Numbered from the stretch's first letter, positions 29,618-40,543 are shown. The stretch is 64,000 nt of DNA from Tianweitania sp. UT-5YL-CI-8 (GCF_030010215.1 NZ_JASCRR010000001.1:496001-560000); one strand, 5' to 3'. Notes: generated from the sequence alone by a model not told the origin. Made by a program: numbers and translations.

Positions 29618-30205
29618 CTACGGCCCGTTCGCGAGATTGAGGATGAGCTGATGGACGACACCTCCATCGCTCAACTCGGCGCGGTCGAAGTCGCGGCTCT
29701 TCTGGCGCTGCGCCAATGAGAGCTGGCCGAGCTTCTGGGTCAGCTGCTCGCGTATCTTGCTGCACTTCGGATCGTCCGGCACCGAGAAGCCGACGCTGAC
29801 GGCCTCGATCTGCCGAACCATGTCGACGATCATCTCGCCATGCGTTTTCTCATGGCGACGAACGCCTTCGATGAAGGTTTCCCAGCTTTGCCGCACCGCC
29901 GGCGGCAAAGTGCCCGACGGCTTCGGAAGCCGGTAGATCAGCGTCAGATTGGGCACGGCCGAGATCAGCGTACAGCCGCCGTTCTGCGGCACGTAGTTGC
30001 GCCGCCATGTCAGCTTGAAATCGGTGAAAGCGATGGCCCTGCCGGGCCCCGCTTTTGGCCCGTTCTCGCCGATAGAGCGGTAGAGCTCGATGCCGGACGC
30101 TCCACGAATGGCATAGGTCTGGACCGTCTCGACAGCCTTCCAGTCGGCATGGGCGATGCTCGGCACGAGGACGAAGAGAACAAGAAGGATGTGGCGAATC
30201 GTCAA
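29618..30205 (-). CDS. DUF922 domain secreted protein with HExxH motif
   Basis: Predicted secreted protein of about 195 residues. A signal peptide (TIRHILLVLFVLVPSIAHA-D) is followed by the DUF922 domain. VRRHEKTHGEMIVDMV near residue 130 contains HEKTH, a zinc-peptidase type HExxH. I prefer the TTG at 30205 because GGAG lies 5 bases upstream and it places the signal peptide at the N-terminus. A GTG at 30238 in the same frame is the alternative. Family members are annotated as putative periplasmic Zn-dependent proteases without known substrates. Confidence 0.75.
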   Translation of the reverse strand: MTIRHILLVLFVLVPSIAHADWKAVETVQTYAIRGASGIELYRSIGENGPKAGPGRAIAFTDFKLTWRRNYVPQNGGCTLISAVPNLTLIYRLPKPSGTLPPAVRQSWETFIEGVRRHEKTHGEMIVDMVRQIEAVSVGFSVPDDPKCSKIREQLTQKLGQLSLAQRQKSRDFDRAELSDGGVVHQLILNLANGP

Positions 30206-30277
30206 AGGCACTCCGATGGGTTCTGTGCTTGCCGGCACCGTAGGAGGCTCGAGCTCAGAAGAAAAGGCGGCGTCTGA

Positions 30278-31375
30278 TCACAGTCCTAGCAAGGTCAGCA
30301 TGACGAAGGTGGCGAACAGCACGAAATGCGTCAGCCCCTCGATCATGTTGGTTTCACCGTCATTGAGGTTGATGGCTGCTACGATCAACGTCACCAGCAC
30401 CATTGTGGTCTGCACCGGCGTCATCGCCATGATCATCGGCTGGCCGGTATAAAGCGCTATCGCCTCCATCACCGGAACCGTCAGGATGACAGTGGACAGC
30501 GATGCGCCGAGCGCGATGTTGATCACCGCCTGCATGCGGTTGGCGAGCGCCGCACGCAACGCGGTCAGGATTTCGGGCGCGGCCGAAATGGCTGCGACTG
30601 CTACAGCCACCAGCCCCAGAGGTGCGCCGAGATCGGTCAGGCCCGCATTGAGATGCGGTGACATGACTTCAGTCAGTCCGCCAATGATGACGATGCCCAC
30701 CAGAAGCAACCCGATGGAGACCGGCACGGAGCTGGCTTCCTCGGTCTCATCGGGCGTGACTACTTTCTTCTGACGTGGATAGGCGTAGTCGAAGAAATAG
30801 GAATGGCGCCCGATCTGGTTTCTCAAGAAGAGCGCGTAGAGGCCCAGCATCGCAACGATCGTGAACGCCGAATAAGCATGCCAATTGGCGCGTGGAATGA
30901 ACTCGGGAACGACCATGGAGATGCCCATCGCAGTAATGATCATCACCGTATAGGTCTTGCCGGAATCGCTGTTGTAGGCCTGTTCGCCATGCTTGAACCC
31001 GCCGATGATGGCGGCGACGCCGAGGATGCCGTTGATATCCAGCATCACAGCCGAATAGATCGTATCACGCACCAATGTCGGCGATACCGCATGGGTGATC
31101 ATGATGGCCAGGATGAGCACCTCGACCGCGACGGCCGAAATGGTCAGCATCATGGTGCCGTAGGGCTCGCCGACCCGATGCGCCAGCACCTCGGCATGGG
31201 CGGCAACCCGCACCGACACGCCGACGATGGCTGCGATAATGACAACCGCCAGGATTATATTCGCGACGGTGCCGATGGCTTCGATCTGCGCACCAAAAAA
31301 ATGCCCGGCGATGCCGATCGTCACCGCCAACAACAGGGGAAATTCCGCTCTCGCGCGACCGAGCATGTCACCCAT
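30278..31375 (-). CDS. Calcium/proton antiporter, CaCA superfamily (ChaA-like)
   Basis: Predicted 365-residue inner-membrane antiporter with about eleven transmembrane segments and two CaCA repeats. The acidic ion-binding motif of repeat one lies in GEPYGTMMLTISAVAVEV and that of repeat two in AISAAPEILTALRAAL near residue 275. Length matches ChaA. ATG 31375 is favoured because it begins 26 bases after the preceding gene on this strand ends; the frame opens to 31468 within that gene. It would export Ca2+ or Na+/K+ in exchange for protons. Confidence 0.88.
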   Translation of the reverse strand: MGDMLGRARAEFPLLLAVTIGIAGHFFGAQIEAIGTVANIILAVVIIAAIVGVSVRVAAHAEVLAHRVGEPYGTMMLTISAVAVEVLILAIMITHAVSPTLVRDTIYSAVMLDINGILGVAAIIGGFKHGEQAYNSDSGKTYTVMIITAMGISMVVPEFIPRANWHAYSAFTIVAMLGLYALFLRNQIGRHSYFFDYAYPRQKKVVTPDETEEASSVPVSIGLLLVGIVIIGGLTEVMSPHLNAGLTDLGAPLGLVAVAVAAISAAPEILTALRAALANRMQAVINIALGASLSTVILTVPVMEAIALYTGQPMIMAMTPVQTTMVLVTLIVAAINLNDGETNMIEGLTHFVLFATFVMLTLLGL

Positions 31376-31400
31376 TTCCGTAACCGAAAGCCTGACTATG

Positions 31401-32735
31401 TCACCGGGCAGGCACCACGCGCCAGACCTTGTTGCCGACGTCGTCGGCGACCAGAAGCGCTCCGTCATTGTTTACCGCAACGCCGACCGGTCTGCCCAGC
31501 GCCTTGTCGTCCTTGCTGATGAAGCCTGTGAGAATATCGCGGGGTTCGCCGGACGGCATGCCGTTGGCGAACGGAACGAAGATAACCTTGTAACCGCTGC
31601 GGGGTTGGCGGTTCCACGAACCGTGCTGGCCGACGAAAGCGCCGTTGCGGAACTCCGGCCCAAACAGAGTGCCGGTGTTGAAGGTCAGGCCGAGCGAGGC
31701 GGTATGCGGTCCCAGCGCATAATCCGGCACGATCGCCTTCTCGACCAGATCGGGACGCGGCGGCGTTACGCGCGTGTCGACATGCTGCCCGAAATAGCTG
31801 TAGGGCCAGCCGTAGAAGCCGCCATCCTTCACCGAGGTCATATAATCCGGCACGAGGTCGCTGCCGATCTCGTCGCGCTCGTTCACCGCGACCCATAGCG
31901 CGCCGCTGTCGGGCTGCCAGGACAGGCCGTTCGGGTTGCGCAGACCCGAGCCGAACACCCGCATACTGCGCGTCGCCAGATCGATCTCCAAAACCGCTGC
32001 GCGGTTCTCCTCTGCATCGATGCCGTTCTCCCCGACATTGCTGTTGGAGCCCGCCGTGGCATAGAGCTTGGTGCCGTCTGGGCTGGCGATGACATCCTTG
32101 GTCCAGTGATGGTTGATCGGCCCGCCGGGCAGGTCGACGATCTTCTCGCCCGGTGCGGTGATCTCGGTCTGCCCATCTTGATAGGGGAACGCCATGATCG
32201 CATCGGTGTTGGCGACATAAAGCGTTGATTTGCTCAGCGTCACGCCGAAAGGAGAATTCAGATCCTGCAGAAACGGCATCTTCATCTCGGCAACGCCGTC
32301 GCCGTCGGCATCGCGCAGAAGACTGATGCGGTTGGCGCTGGGCACCTCAGCTCCGGCGGCTCCCATGATAATGCCCTGCACCCAGCCGCGAAGGCTGAAT
32401 GTCTCGTCCGTCTTGGGCGGCTTGTTGCTTTCGACGACCAATACGTCGCCGTTTGGCAACACATGCAGCCAGCGGGGATGATCGAGACCGCCGGCGAATT
32501 CGTTGACAGCCAAGCCCTGCCCCGGGGTCGGTGTTTGGCCCTGTTGCCAGGTTCCCGCTTTGGCTATGTTCACGGTCGGAATGAGTGTTGGATTGGGCGC
32601 CGGGAGCGTCGGGCTTGGCCCATAGCCAGCCTCGACGGGCAGCGTCGCTTGTTCCGACGACAGATAGGTGACCGAGCATGCGGCCATTGTTCCGATCACG
32701 ACGATGGCGACGACAGCCCAGAGCAGTTTTTTCAC
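31401..32735 (-). CDS. PQQ-type sugar dehydrogenase lipoprotein (sorbosone dehydrogenase family)
   Basis: Predicted 444-residue lipoprotein. After [19 protein letters not shown], with a lipobox ending at Cys21, comes a six-bladed beta-propeller of the soluble glucose/sorbosone dehydrogenase family. [64 protein letters not shown] and GQHGSWNR are typical blade and PQQ/calcium-site segments. GTG 32735 is preferred, with AGGA 7 bases upstream; the frame continues to 32873 but the signal sequence fits GTG 32735. The likely role is periplasmic sugar or aldehyde oxidation. A 185-base gap separates it from the divergent cls. Confidence 0.85.
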   Translation of the reverse strand: MKKLLWAVVAIVVIGTMAACSVTYLSSEQATLPVEAGYGPSPTLPAPNPTLIPTVNIAKAGTWQQGQTPTPGQGLAVNEFAGGLDHPRWLHVLPNGDVLVVESNKPPKTDETFSLRGWVQGIIMGAAGAEVPSANRISLLRDADGDGVAEMKMPFLQDLNSPFGVTLSKSTLYVANTDAIMAFPYQDGQTEITAPGEKIVDLPGGPINHHWTKDVIASPDGTKLYATAGSNSNVGENGIDAEENRAAVLEIDLATRSMRVFGSGLRNPNGLSWQPDSGALWVAVNERDEIGSDLVPDYMTSVKDGGFYGWPYSYFGQHVDTRVTPPRPDLVEKAIVPDYALGPHTASLGLTFNTGTLFGPEFRNGAFVGQHGSWNRQPRSGYKVIFVPFANGMPSGEPRDILTGFISKDDKALGRPVGVAVNNDGALLVADDVGNKVWRVVPAR

Positions 32736-32920
32736 ACGAGTGATCCTAGAAATGGCCGATGCTGCGGACCGCAGCAGGCAATCGATTGGTGGAAGATTTA
32801 AGCCTTCCCATGTAGGTATCGTGCTCGGTGGCGAAATCCAGTCTTGCCGCCTGCGAATTGGGGGAAGGCACACAATGCCGCAGGACGTTGTGGGATTGAA
32901 GGAAGACGGACGGCACCAAC

Positions 32921-34381
32921 ATGTTTGACGTCCTGGTGAATTATTGGCCGCATATCCTGGCGGCGATCTCGATCCTCAGCGCCGCTGCCGCCTCCATTCA
33001 TGCAACGATGACCAAGGAAGACGTGCGCGCCGCGAACGGCTGGGTCGGCGTGGCGATCCTGTCGCCGCTCGTGGGACCGGCGATCTATGCGCTTGCCGGC
33101 ATCAACCGCATGCGTCGGGCCTCGATCCATTCGCAACGTTCCCTGCTCGGCAATCGCGCGCTGGAGCATCTCATCCTGTACGATGTGGCCGACAGCGTCG
33201 TGCACCAACGCTACGGCGGACAGTTCAGCGCACTGAAAACGCTGGGCGACCGCGTTGCCCGCAATGCGCTCACGTCCGGCAACCGCATCGAGATGCTGGA
33301 GACCGGCGACGAGGCTTATGCCAAGATGTGCGATGCCATCGACACCGCAAAGCGCAGCGTGTTGATGGAAACCTACATCTTCGACAATGACCGGATCGGC
33401 AAGCGCCTGGTCGATGCGCTCGGGCGCGCCGTCGCTCGCGGCGTCGAGGTGCGCGTGCTGATCGACGCGGTAGGCGCCCGCTATTCCGTGCCGTCTGTGC
33501 TAGGACCGCTGCAATCGGCAAGTGTGCATACAGCCGTGTTCAACGGCAACATCATCATGGGTCTGCGCCTGCCCTATGCCAACCTGCGCACCCACCGCAA
33601 GATCATCGTCGTCGATGGTCGCACCGCCTTTACCGGCGGCATGAACATCCGCGAGGCGTTCACCAGCGAATTCGTCGGAGAGCACGTCGCGCGCGACACG
33701 CATTTCAAACTGTCTGGGCCGATCGTTGCCGATCTTTTTTCCATCGCCGCCTATGACTGGCGTTTCACCACCAAGGAAGTGCTCGCCGGCCACAGCTGGC
33801 ATATCGAGACGCCGGAACAGGGTCCCGATGCGCCTATCCTGATGCGTGCAGTGCCCTCAGGCCCGGATTCCAGCCTGGAAACCAACCACAAGATGCTGAT
33901 CGGCGCGTTTTCGGTCGCACGGAAATCGATCCGGATCATGTCGCCCTACTTCCTGCCGGACCGCGAACTGATCAGCGCGCTGATCACCGCCGGGCGAAAG
34001 GGCGTGGAGATCGACATCGTCGTGCCGGCCGCCAACAATCTTGTGCTGGTCGACCGGGCGATGACCGCGCAGTTTGACCAGGTCTTGAAGAACTACTGCC
34101 GGGTATGGCGGGCAAAGGGCTCGTTCAACCATTCCAAGCTGCTCGCCATCGACGAAACCTGGGCCTATGTCGGCTCGTCGAACCTCGATGCGCGATCTTT
34201 GCGGCTCAATTTCGAAGTCGACCTCGAGGTTCTGGATGCAGACTTTGCCTCCTCCATTCATGGACGGATCGGCGAAGCGATGGAGACATCGCAAGCGGTG
34301 ACGCTGGAAAGCCTGCGCTCGCGCCCGTTCCTGATCCGGTTGATCGATAAGATCCTCTGGCTGGGCTCGCCCTATCTTTGA
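32921..34381 (+). CDS. cls: Cardiolipin synthase-like phospholipase D protein
   Basis: Predicted 486-residue membrane protein of the bacterial ClsA type. Two N-terminal hydrophobic segments (residues 1-25 and about 45-62) anchor it, followed by two HKD phospholipase D motifs: [19 protein letters not shown] near residue 225 and [19 protein letters not shown] near residue 403. It would join two phosphatidylglycerols, or PG and PE, to make cardiolipin. ATG 32921 gives the normal start. It is followed by a gene for an EEP-family phosphodiesterase, a neighbour often seen for such cls genes. Confidence 0.9.
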   Translation: MFDVLVNYWPHILAAISILSAAAASIHATMTKEDVRAANGWVGVAILSPLVGPAIYALAGINRMRRASIHSQRSLLGNRALEHLILYDVADSVVHQRYGGQFSALKTLGDRVARNALTSGNRIEMLETGDEAYAKMCDAIDTAKRSVLMETYIFDNDRIGKRLVDALGRAVARGVEVRVLIDAVGARYSVPSVLGPLQSASVHTAVFNGNIIMGLRLPYANLRTHRKIIVVDGRTAFTGGMNIREAFTSEFVGEHVARDTHFKLSGPIVADLFSIAAYDWRFTTKEVLAGHSWHIETPEQGPDAPILMRAVPSGPDSSLETNHKMLIGAFSVARKSIRIMSPYFLPDRELISALITAGRKGVEIDIVVPAANNLVLVDRAMTAQFDQVLKNYCRVWRAKGSFNHSKLLAIDETWAYVGSSNLDARSLRLNFEVDLEVLDADFASSIHGRIGEAMETSQAVTLESLRSRPFLIRLIDKILWLGSPYL

Positions 34382-34468
34382 CCGAAACCTCAACCAACTG
34401 GACGATGAAGCCGCGCTTTCTATGTAACCTTCAGCCTTAACCCAGTTGGATCGGATGCTCCGCCGCGC

Positions 34469-35278
34469 ATGACAGCGAAGAAGACCAATCTCCCCGCAAG
34501 CATTATGGAATCCATCCGCAAGCGCAATTTTCGCGACGAGGATGTGGTGAATGCGGCCGCGCGCGGGGAAACCCAGGCCATCGTCGCATCCTATAACGTG
34601 CACAAATGCGTCGGCGTAGACGGCAAGTTCGATCCGGAACGCATTGCCCAGGTCATCGCCGAGATCGATGCGGATATCATCGCCATCCAGGAAGCCGACA
34701 AGCGATTCGGCGAACGCGAAGGGTTGCTCAACCTCGCGCGGCTGGAACTCGAGACAGGGCTTGTTCCCGTCCGTGCCGGGCTGAGGGAACAGAGCCATGG
34801 CTGGCACGGCAATCTTCTGCTCTTCAAGAAAGGCGTTGTCGGCGGGGTCCATAAGGTCAAGCTGCCGGGGCTGGAGCCGCGCGGCGCCGTCATGGTCGAT
34901 CTCGACCTCGAAGGCGGCGCAGCGATCCGCATCATCGCAGCCCATTTCGGCCTGTTGAAACATTCGCGCGGCCAGCAAACCCGTATGGTGCTTGACTTGA
35001 TCGGCAGGCGCGAGGAGCGGCCAACGGTTTTGATGGGCGATTTCAACGAATGGCGTGTCGGCAACCGCTCTTCGCTGAACACGTTGCGCAGTGTGTTCGG
35101 CCCGCTGCCGCCGGCCATACCCACCTTCCCCGCCACGCTGCCCGTGCTGGCGCTGGACCGCATCATGGCGAGCCGGCCTGGCATGGTGGCAGCGCTGCAG
35201 GCGCATGACACGCCGTTGGCGCGGCAGGCCTCCGATCATCTGCCGCTTAAGGCCCTTATCAACATTCCGGAGACGTGA
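34469..35278 (+). CDS. Endonuclease/exonuclease/phosphatase family protein
   Basis: Predicted 269-residue EEP-fold phosphoesterase. The catalytic series is visible: ASYNVHKCVG near residue 47, IAIQEADKRFG with the metal-binding Glu near residue 77, HFGLLKHSRGQQT, VLMGDFNEW near residue 190, and ASDHLPLKA near the C-terminus. Family members cleave phosphodiesters in nucleic acids or lipids. Its position after cls suggests a membrane-lipid-related role, but that is inference. Between the genes, CCAACTGG at 34394 and CCAGTTGG at 34442 form a distant inverted repeat. Confidence 0.85.
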   Translation: MTAKKTNLPASIMESIRKRNFRDEDVVNAAARGETQAIVASYNVHKCVGVDGKFDPERIAQVIAEIDADIIAIQEADKRFGEREGLLNLARLELETGLVPVRAGLREQSHGWHGNLLLFKKGVVGGVHKVKLPGLEPRGAVMVDLDLEGGAAIRIIAAHFGLLKHSRGQQTRMVLDLIGRREERPTVLMGDFNEWRVGNRSSLNTLRSVFGPLPPAIPTFPATLPVLALDRIMASRPGMVAALQAHDTPLARQASDHLPLKALINIPET

Positions 35279-35323
35279 TCGGCATCACAGCCTTGTTCAG
35301 GGACTTCGGGGCAACCCTTCGCG

Positions 35324-36502
35324 TCAGAGCCCGAAATGCTCGATGGTGCGCATGATGCCGCGCAGTTCCGCCAGGCCTTTGAGCCTGCCTACGCAGGAAT
35401 AGCCAGGATTCACCTTTTTGCCGATATCGTCGACGATGGCGTGGCCATGATCGGGGCGCATCGGGATATCGTGGTCGGCGCGACCCTCGGCCTGGCGGCG
35501 CTTTTCCTCGGCCAGAAGGGCTGCCACCACGGCGACCATATTGGTATCGCCTTCGAGATGCTCGGCCTCGTGGAACGAGCCGTCCGGCTCCTTGGTGACG
35601 TTGCGCAGATGGGCGAAATGCACGCGCGGCGCGAATTCCTTGGCCATGGCGACGAGGTCGTTGCTGCGACCTGCGCCAAAAGAGCCGGTGCACAGCGTCA
35701 ACCCGTTGGCCGGCGAGCTTTCCGCCACAAGAATCTTGCGCGCATCATCCGCTGTGGAGACGATGCGCGGCAGGCCGAAGATCGGAAACGGCGGATCATC
35801 CGGATGAATTGCCAGCTTGACGCCTTCTTCCTCGGCCACCGGCGCAATTTCGCGCAGCAACGCAAACAGATTTTCGCGCAATCCGTCGACGCTAAGGTCG
35901 CGATAGGTGTCGAGCGCGCGCTTGAAGCTGTCGCGGTCGAAGATGAATTCGCGCGCCGGAACCCAGCCGATCAGGTTCTGCTCGAGCCGGGCCAGTTCGC
36001 TCTCGCTCTTTTCGGCGAGGCGTTTGCGGGCTGCTTCTAAACGCTCGGCGGGGTGTTCGTCTTCTGCGCCCGCACGCTTTAGCACCAGAACGTCATAGGC
36101 ACAAAAGTCGACGATATCGAAGCGCAAGGCGGTGCCGCCATGCGGCATCGGATAGTCGAGATCGGTGCGCGTCCAGTCGGTGATCGCCATAAAATTGTAG
36201 CAGACTGTCTTCACGCCCGCCTTGGCGACAGCGCGGATCGACGCCTTGTAGTTGTCGATCAACTCGGCACAGCGCGGACCCCGCGTCTTGATGTCCTCGT
36301 GCACAATGATGCTTTCGACGACATCGAAGGTCAGCCCGGCTTCCTCAATGAGGGCCTTGCGCTTCAACATCTCATCGAGCGGCCAGGCGCGGCCGTCATT
36401 GAGGTGATGCAACGCCGATACGATGCCCACGGCGCCCGCCTGGCGCACATGGGCGAGTTTCACCAGATCATCGGGTCCGAACCACCGCCAGGTCTGTCTC
36501 AT
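35324..36502 (-). CDS. uxuA: Mannonate dehydratase
   Basis: Predicted 392-residue UxuA, close to the 394 of E. coli. It opens [16 protein letters not shown], with [15 protein letters not shown] and [14 protein letters not shown]. The metal-binding [13 protein letters not shown] and [22 protein letters not shown] segments sit near residues 270-310, and PMRPDHGH near residue 345. It dehydrates D-mannonate to 2-keto-3-deoxygluconate. The ATG overlaps the uxuB stop by four bases, so the two are coupled. The catabolic block on the other side of the shared promoter feeds the same product. Confidence 0.95.
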   Translation of the reverse strand: MRQTWRWFGPDDLVKLAHVRQAGAVGIVSALHHLNDGRAWPLDEMLKRKALIEEAGLTFDVVESIIVHEDIKTRGPRCAELIDNYKASIRAVAKAGVKTVCYNFMAITDWTRTDLDYPMPHGGTALRFDIVDFCAYDVLVLKRAGAEDEHPAERLEAARKRLAEKSESELARLEQNLIGWVPAREFIFDRDSFKRALDTYRDLSVDGLRENLFALLREIAPVAEEEGVKLAIHPDDPPFPIFGLPRIVSTADDARKILVAESSPANGLTLCTGSFGAGRSNDLVAMAKEFAPRVHFAHLRNVTKEPDGSFHEAEHLEGDTNMVAVVAALLAEEKRRQAEGRADHDIPMRPDHGHAIVDDIGKKVNPGYSCVGRLKGLAELRGIMRTIEHFGL

Positions 36503-37974
36503 GCGCGGGTGCCTTCAAGATCGGCGAGGGCCTTCACCACGCCTTTGGACCGGATGGTGTCGAGATGGCGAGCGACGAGATTCATCAGCGCGCCACGCTT
36601 GACATGACCGAGACCGAAGCCCGCGGCATCGAACACGGCGGAAACCGTTCCCGCCGCATCGAGCTTGCGGGCAAAGATTTCGGCCAAGGCGCTGTCGAGC
36701 GGGTCAGTGAAGTGGTTGGCGGGCAGAGCCGTTCCGCGCGCCTCGCAGGCAGCAATCCAGGCTGCCGGCGTCAGCGCCAGATGGTCCGCCCTGCCTCCGG
36801 CTGCAAGCCGAGACAGCGCGGAGGCCACGATGCGCTGCGGCAGCTTCTGGCTGCCGTCGAGTGCGATCTGCTTGGTGCGGTGCGCAAGCGCGGTATTGCC
36901 GTAGCGCTCGGCCAGCCGCTTCGTGTAGGCAGCGGTGTCAAGCCCCGCATCGGTCGGCAGCGTCTGCACGGCTTCCGCCCACAGACCGTCGACAAAGCGC
37001 CGGACTGCCGGATCGCCGAAACCGGTATCGACGGTGGGGTGTCCAAGAAGCAGGCCGATATAGGCGATGGACGAGTGCGAGCCGTTCAGAAGCCTGAGCT
37101 TCATGTCCTCGAAGGGTGTGACATCGGCCACCATCTCGACGCCGAACTTCTCCCAGTCAGGGCGGCCGCCGGGGAAATTGTCTTCGACCACCCATTGCGT
37201 GAAGGGTTCCGTCATCACCGGCCAGGCATCCTCGACACCCAAAATACCGCTGATACGGGCACGGTCCGCGTCGGTGGTGGCGGGAACGATGCGGTCGACC
37301 ATGCTCGACGGGAACGCCACATCGTGTTCGATGTAAGCAGCAAGATCGGCATCGCGCAGCTCGGCGAAGTCCAGCAGCACGCGGCGCAGCGTGTGGCCAT
37401 TGGCGGGGAGATTGTCGCAACAGAGCACGGTGAATGCAGCGATATCCGCAGCCTTACGGCGCGCTATCGCCTCGGCCAGAAAGCCATGTACCGTCTTGGG
37501 ATTGGCCGGATTTTCGAGGTCGTGACGAATATCGGCGTGATTGCCGTCGAGACCACCATCCGGCGCCCGCAGATAGGCTTTTTCCGTGACCGTCAGCGTC
37601 ACAATCTTGACGCCCGGATTGGTCAAAGCATCGAGAAGCGCCGAAGGATTTTCGGGAGCGACCAACAGAGACAGCATCGAGCCGATGATGCGCAGCGCCT
37701 CGCCGGAACTGTCGCGCACCGCGAGCGTATAGAGCCCGTCCTGCGGCTGAAGCGCGTCACGCGTATCGGCGCTGCGCAGCGATGCCCCGACGATGCCCCA
37801 GCCGGTTTCGCCTGCCGTGATGCAATCGTCGACATAGACGGCCTGATGGCAGCGGTGAAACGCGCCGACGCCTATATGGACGATGCCTGGGGATACCTGC
37901 TTACGGCCATAGCCGGGGCGTGCCGCCCGTGCCGAAAGACCGTTCAAGGCTTGTTCGGATAATCTTCCAGTCAC
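36499..37974 (-). CDS. uxuB: D-mannonate oxidoreductase (fructuronate reductase), mannitol dehydrogenase family
   Basis: Predicted 491-residue long-chain polyol dehydrogenase. The cofactor-binding [19 protein letters not shown] lies near residue 31, TLTVTEKAY near residue 150, [14 protein letters not shown] near residue 185, and the catalytic-Lys region [15 protein letters not shown] near residue 295. It reduces D-fructuronate to D-mannonate, the step before UxuA. GTG 37974 is preceded by GAGGG at a good distance. A 146-base gap containing a CATACAA dyad separates it from the divergent uxaC. Confidence 0.93.
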   Translation of the reverse strand: MTGRLSEQALNGLSARAARPGYGRKQVSPGIVHIGVGAFHRCHQAVYVDDCITAGETGWGIVGASLRSADTRDALQPQDGLYTLAVRDSSGEALRIIGSMLSLLVAPENPSALLDALTNPGVKIVTLTVTEKAYLRAPDGGLDGNHADIRHDLENPANPKTVHGFLAEAIARRKAADIAAFTVLCCDNLPANGHTLRRVLLDFAELRDADLAAYIEHDVAFPSSMVDRIVPATTDADRARISGILGVEDAWPVMTEPFTQWVVEDNFPGGRPDWEKFGVEMVADVTPFEDMKLRLLNGSHSSIAYIGLLLGHPTVDTGFGDPAVRRFVDGLWAEAVQTLPTDAGLDTAAYTKRLAERYGNTALAHRTKQIALDGSQKLPQRIVASALSRLAAGGRADHLALTPAAWIAACEARGTALPANHFTDPLDSALAEIFARKLDAAGTVSAVFDAAGFGLGHVKRGALMNLVARHLDTIRSKGVVKALADLEGTRA

Positions 37975-38038
37975 GCTAACCCTCCCCTGTCGCGGACGTT
38001 CCTACACCGCACTCAAGCCGCGCGCAACTGGATATCAT

Positions 38039-38063
38039 CATACAACATAGTACCAATTGTATG
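38039..38063. promoter_or_regulatory. Candidate operator between uxuB and uxaC
   Basis: CATACAA (38039-38045) and TTGTATG (38057-38063) form a perfect inverted repeat 11 bases apart, and the spacer contains AGTACCAAT. It directly abuts TTGACA (38064-38069), a perfect -35-like hexamer for the rightward uxaC unit, although a good -10 is not obvious. The position between divergent uronate operons suggests a binding site for the GntR regulator encoded at 42565. Confidence 0.6.
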
Positions 38064-38120
38064 TTGACATAACCACTCAGGCTGCTTACCGATTGCGACC
38101 AGATGGGAGGGTTCTAGACG

Positions 38121-39530
38121 ATGACTTTGCTGACCGACGGCGACATGCTTTTCCCGGCCGAGCCGTCAATCCGCGCAGTGGCTCGCGATCTCTATAGCGG
38201 TGTCAAGAACCTGCCGATCGTCAGTCCGCATGGGCATACCGATCCGCGCTGGTATGCGGAAAACAACCCATTTCCCGATCCGGCCCAACTGTTGATCGTG
38301 CCCGATCACTACGTCTTTCGTATGCTGTTCAGCCAGGGGATCGATCTCGAAGCGCTTGGCGTGCCGACACTGGACGGTTCTCCGGTGCAGACCGACGGAC
38401 GCGCGATTTGGCGGATTTTCGCCGAGAACTACTTCCTGTTTCGCGGCACGCCTTCGCGCATCTGGTTCGACTATACGCTGCAGAACCTGTTCGGCATCGA
38501 AGAATTGCTATCGGCGGAAAGCGCCGACCGAATCTATGACCGCATCGCGGAATGCCTGCAGCAGGATGCCTATCGGCCACGAGCGCTGTTCGAGCGCTTC
38601 AACATCGAAGCCATCGCCACCACCGAAAGCGCGCTCGACGATCTGAAATGGCACCGCCAGATCCGCGACAGCGGCTGGAAGGGTCGCGTGGTGACCGCCT
38701 ATCGCCCCGATTCGGTGGTCGATCCCGACTTCGAGGGCTTTGCCGGCAACCTTGATCAGCTCGGCGATATAACCGGCTGCGATACCGGTCTTTGGGCAGG
38801 CTATCTCGACGCCCATCGCCAGCGCAGGGCCTATTTCAAGGAATTCGGCGCGACCTCCTCCGATCACGGCCACCCCACCGCCGAAACCGCGAACCTTTCC
38901 GATGCGGCGGCTGAAGAACTGTTCAACCGCATCCGCAGCGGATCGGAAGACGAGCGCGAGCGTCGACTGTTCCGCGCACAGATGTTGACCGAAATGGCCA
39001 AGATGAGCCTGGATGACGGGCTTGTGCTGCAGATTCATCCAGGTGCCTGGCGCAATCACTCGTCCGGAACGCTGGCGAAGTTCGGCCGCGACAAGGGCTT
39101 CGATATTCCCAGCCGCACCGACTATGTCGGCGCGCTCAAGCCGCTGCTCGATGCGGTCGGGCTTGAAAAGAACCTGACGGTCATTGCATTCACGCTGGAC
39201 GAATCCAGTTATGCGCGTGAGTTGGCGCCGCTTGCCGGCGTCTATCCCGCGCTGAAGCTCGGGCCTGCCTGGTGGTTCCATGACAGCCCGGAAGGAATGC
39301 GGCGCTTCCGTGAAATGACCACGGAGACCGCCGGCTTCTACAACACCGTCGGCTTCAACGACGACACCCGCGCTTTCCCATCCATTCCGGCCCGCCACGA
39401 TGTGGCGCGCCGCGTCGATTGTGCCTTCCTCGCCCGCCTCGTTTGCGAACACCGCATCCGCGAGGAGGAAGCGCACGAGCTTGCAACTGAACTAGCCTAC
39501 ACGCTTGCAAAGCAGGCGTATCGGCTCTGA
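38121..39530 (+). CDS. uxaC: Glucuronate isomerase
   Basis: Predicted 469-residue uronate isomerase, length as in E. coli UxaC (470). LPIVSPHGHTDPRWYAENNPF near residue 35 carries the metal-binding HxH. FRGTPSRIWFDYTLQNLFG, PGAWRNHSSGTLAKFGRDKGFD and FNDDTRAFPSIPARHDVARR near residue 412 are family signatures. It interconverts D-glucuronate and D-fructuronate (and galacturonate and tagaturonate). ATG 38121 has a strong GGGAGGG upstream. It is the first gene of the rightward uronate operon. Confidence 0.95.
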   Translation: MTLLTDGDMLFPAEPSIRAVARDLYSGVKNLPIVSPHGHTDPRWYAENNPFPDPAQLLIVPDHYVFRMLFSQGIDLEALGVPTLDGSPVQTDGRAIWRIFAENYFLFRGTPSRIWFDYTLQNLFGIEELLSAESADRIYDRIAECLQQDAYRPRALFERFNIEAIATTESALDDLKWHRQIRDSGWKGRVVTAYRPDSVVDPDFEGFAGNLDQLGDITGCDTGLWAGYLDAHRQRRAYFKEFGATSSDHGHPTAETANLSDAAAEELFNRIRSGSEDERERRLFRAQMLTEMAKMSLDDGLVLQIHPGAWRNHSSGTLAKFGRDKGFDIPSRTDYVGALKPLLDAVGLEKNLTVIAFTLDESSYARELAPLAGVYPALKLGPAWWFHDSPEGMRRFREMTTETAGFYNTVGFNDDTRAFPSIPARHDVARRVDCAFLARLVCEHRIREEEAHELATELAYTLAKQAYRL

Positions 39531-39565
39531 TTGAAACCGAAGTCATTCAACGGGAGGAAACCAAC

Positions 39566-40543
39566 ATGATGCACTTTACGAAAAAGCTGGCAGGCGCGCT
39601 GCTTGCCGCCACACTGTTCACCACCGTCGCCTCGGCCCAGACGGTGCTGAAGTCTTCCGATACCCATCCGGACGGTTATCCGACCGTTGAAGGCGTCAAG
39701 TATTTCGGTGAACTGCTGAAGGAACGCACCCAGGGCCGTTATTCGGTGGATGTCTACCACTCCGCCCAACTGGGCGAAGAAAAGGACACGATCGAGCAGG
39801 TCCGTTCGGGCGTCATTGAGCTGAACCGCGTTTCGATGGCTCCGTTCAACGGCACCGTCAAGGAAACGATCGTCCCGGCGCTGCCGTACATCTTCACCTC
39901 CGAAGACCACATGCACAAGGTGATGGACGGTGCTGTCGGCGACCAGATCAAAGCCGCCTTCGAGCCGGTCGGCCTTGTCGTTCTGGCCTTCTATGACGCC
40001 GGCGCGCGCTCCTTCTACAACGCCAAGAAGCCGATCAAGACCGTCGCAGACATGGCCGGCCTCAAGTTCCGCGTCATCCAGTCCGACATCTTCGTCGACA
40101 TGACCGCCGCACTCGGCGCCAACGCGACCCCGATGCCTTATGGCGAGGTTTATTCCTCGATCGAGACCGGCGTCATCGACGGCGCGGAAAACAACTTCCC
40201 AAGCTACGACACGGCAAAGCACGTCGAGGTGGCCAAATATTATTCGCTCGACGAACACACCATCCTTCCGGAAGTGTTCGTGATGAACAAGGCCGCCTTC
40301 GACGCGCTGACGCCGGAAGACAAGGAAATCTTCAAGCAGGCCGCCAAGGACAGCGTGGCCAAGCAGCGCGAATTGTGGGCCGCCAAGACGACGGAATCGC
40401 GGGCCAATGCCGAAAAGCTCGGCTCCCAGATCAATGACGTGGAAAAGCAGGGCTTCATCGACGCCATGAAGCCGGTCTACGACAAGCACGTCAAGGATCC
40501 GGTTTTGCAGAAGCTGGTCGAGGACGTACGGGCCGTCAAGTAG
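39566..40543 (+). CDS. dctP: TRAP transporter substrate-binding protein, uronate-type DctP
   Basis: Predicted 325-residue periplasmic binding protein. The signal peptide ends SAQ near residue 25. SDTHPDGYPTVEGVKYF begins the mature part. AGLKFRVIQSDIFVDMTAALGA near residue 165 includes the conserved carboxylate-binding Arg, and YGEVYSSIETGVIDGAENNFPSY follows. Uronate-binding DctP proteins are frequent beside uxa/uxu genes, so glucuronate, galacturonate or unsaturated uronate is the likely ligand. ATG 39566 follows GGGAGG. Confidence 0.93.
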   Translation: MMHFTKKLAGALLAATLFTTVASAQTVLKSSDTHPDGYPTVEGVKYFGELLKERTQGRYSVDVYHSAQLGEEKDTIEQVRSGVIELNRVSMAPFNGTVKETIVPALPYIFTSEDHMHKVMDGAVGDQIKAAFEPVGLVVLAFYDAGARSFYNAKKPIKTVADMAGLKFRVIQSDIFVDMTAALGANATPMPYGEVYSSIETGVIDGAENNFPSYDTAKHVEVAKYYSLDEHTILPEVFVMNKAAFDALTPEDKEIFKQAAKDSVAKQRELWAAKTTESRANAEKLGSQINDVEKQGFIDAMKPVYDKHVKDPVLQKLVEDVRAVK

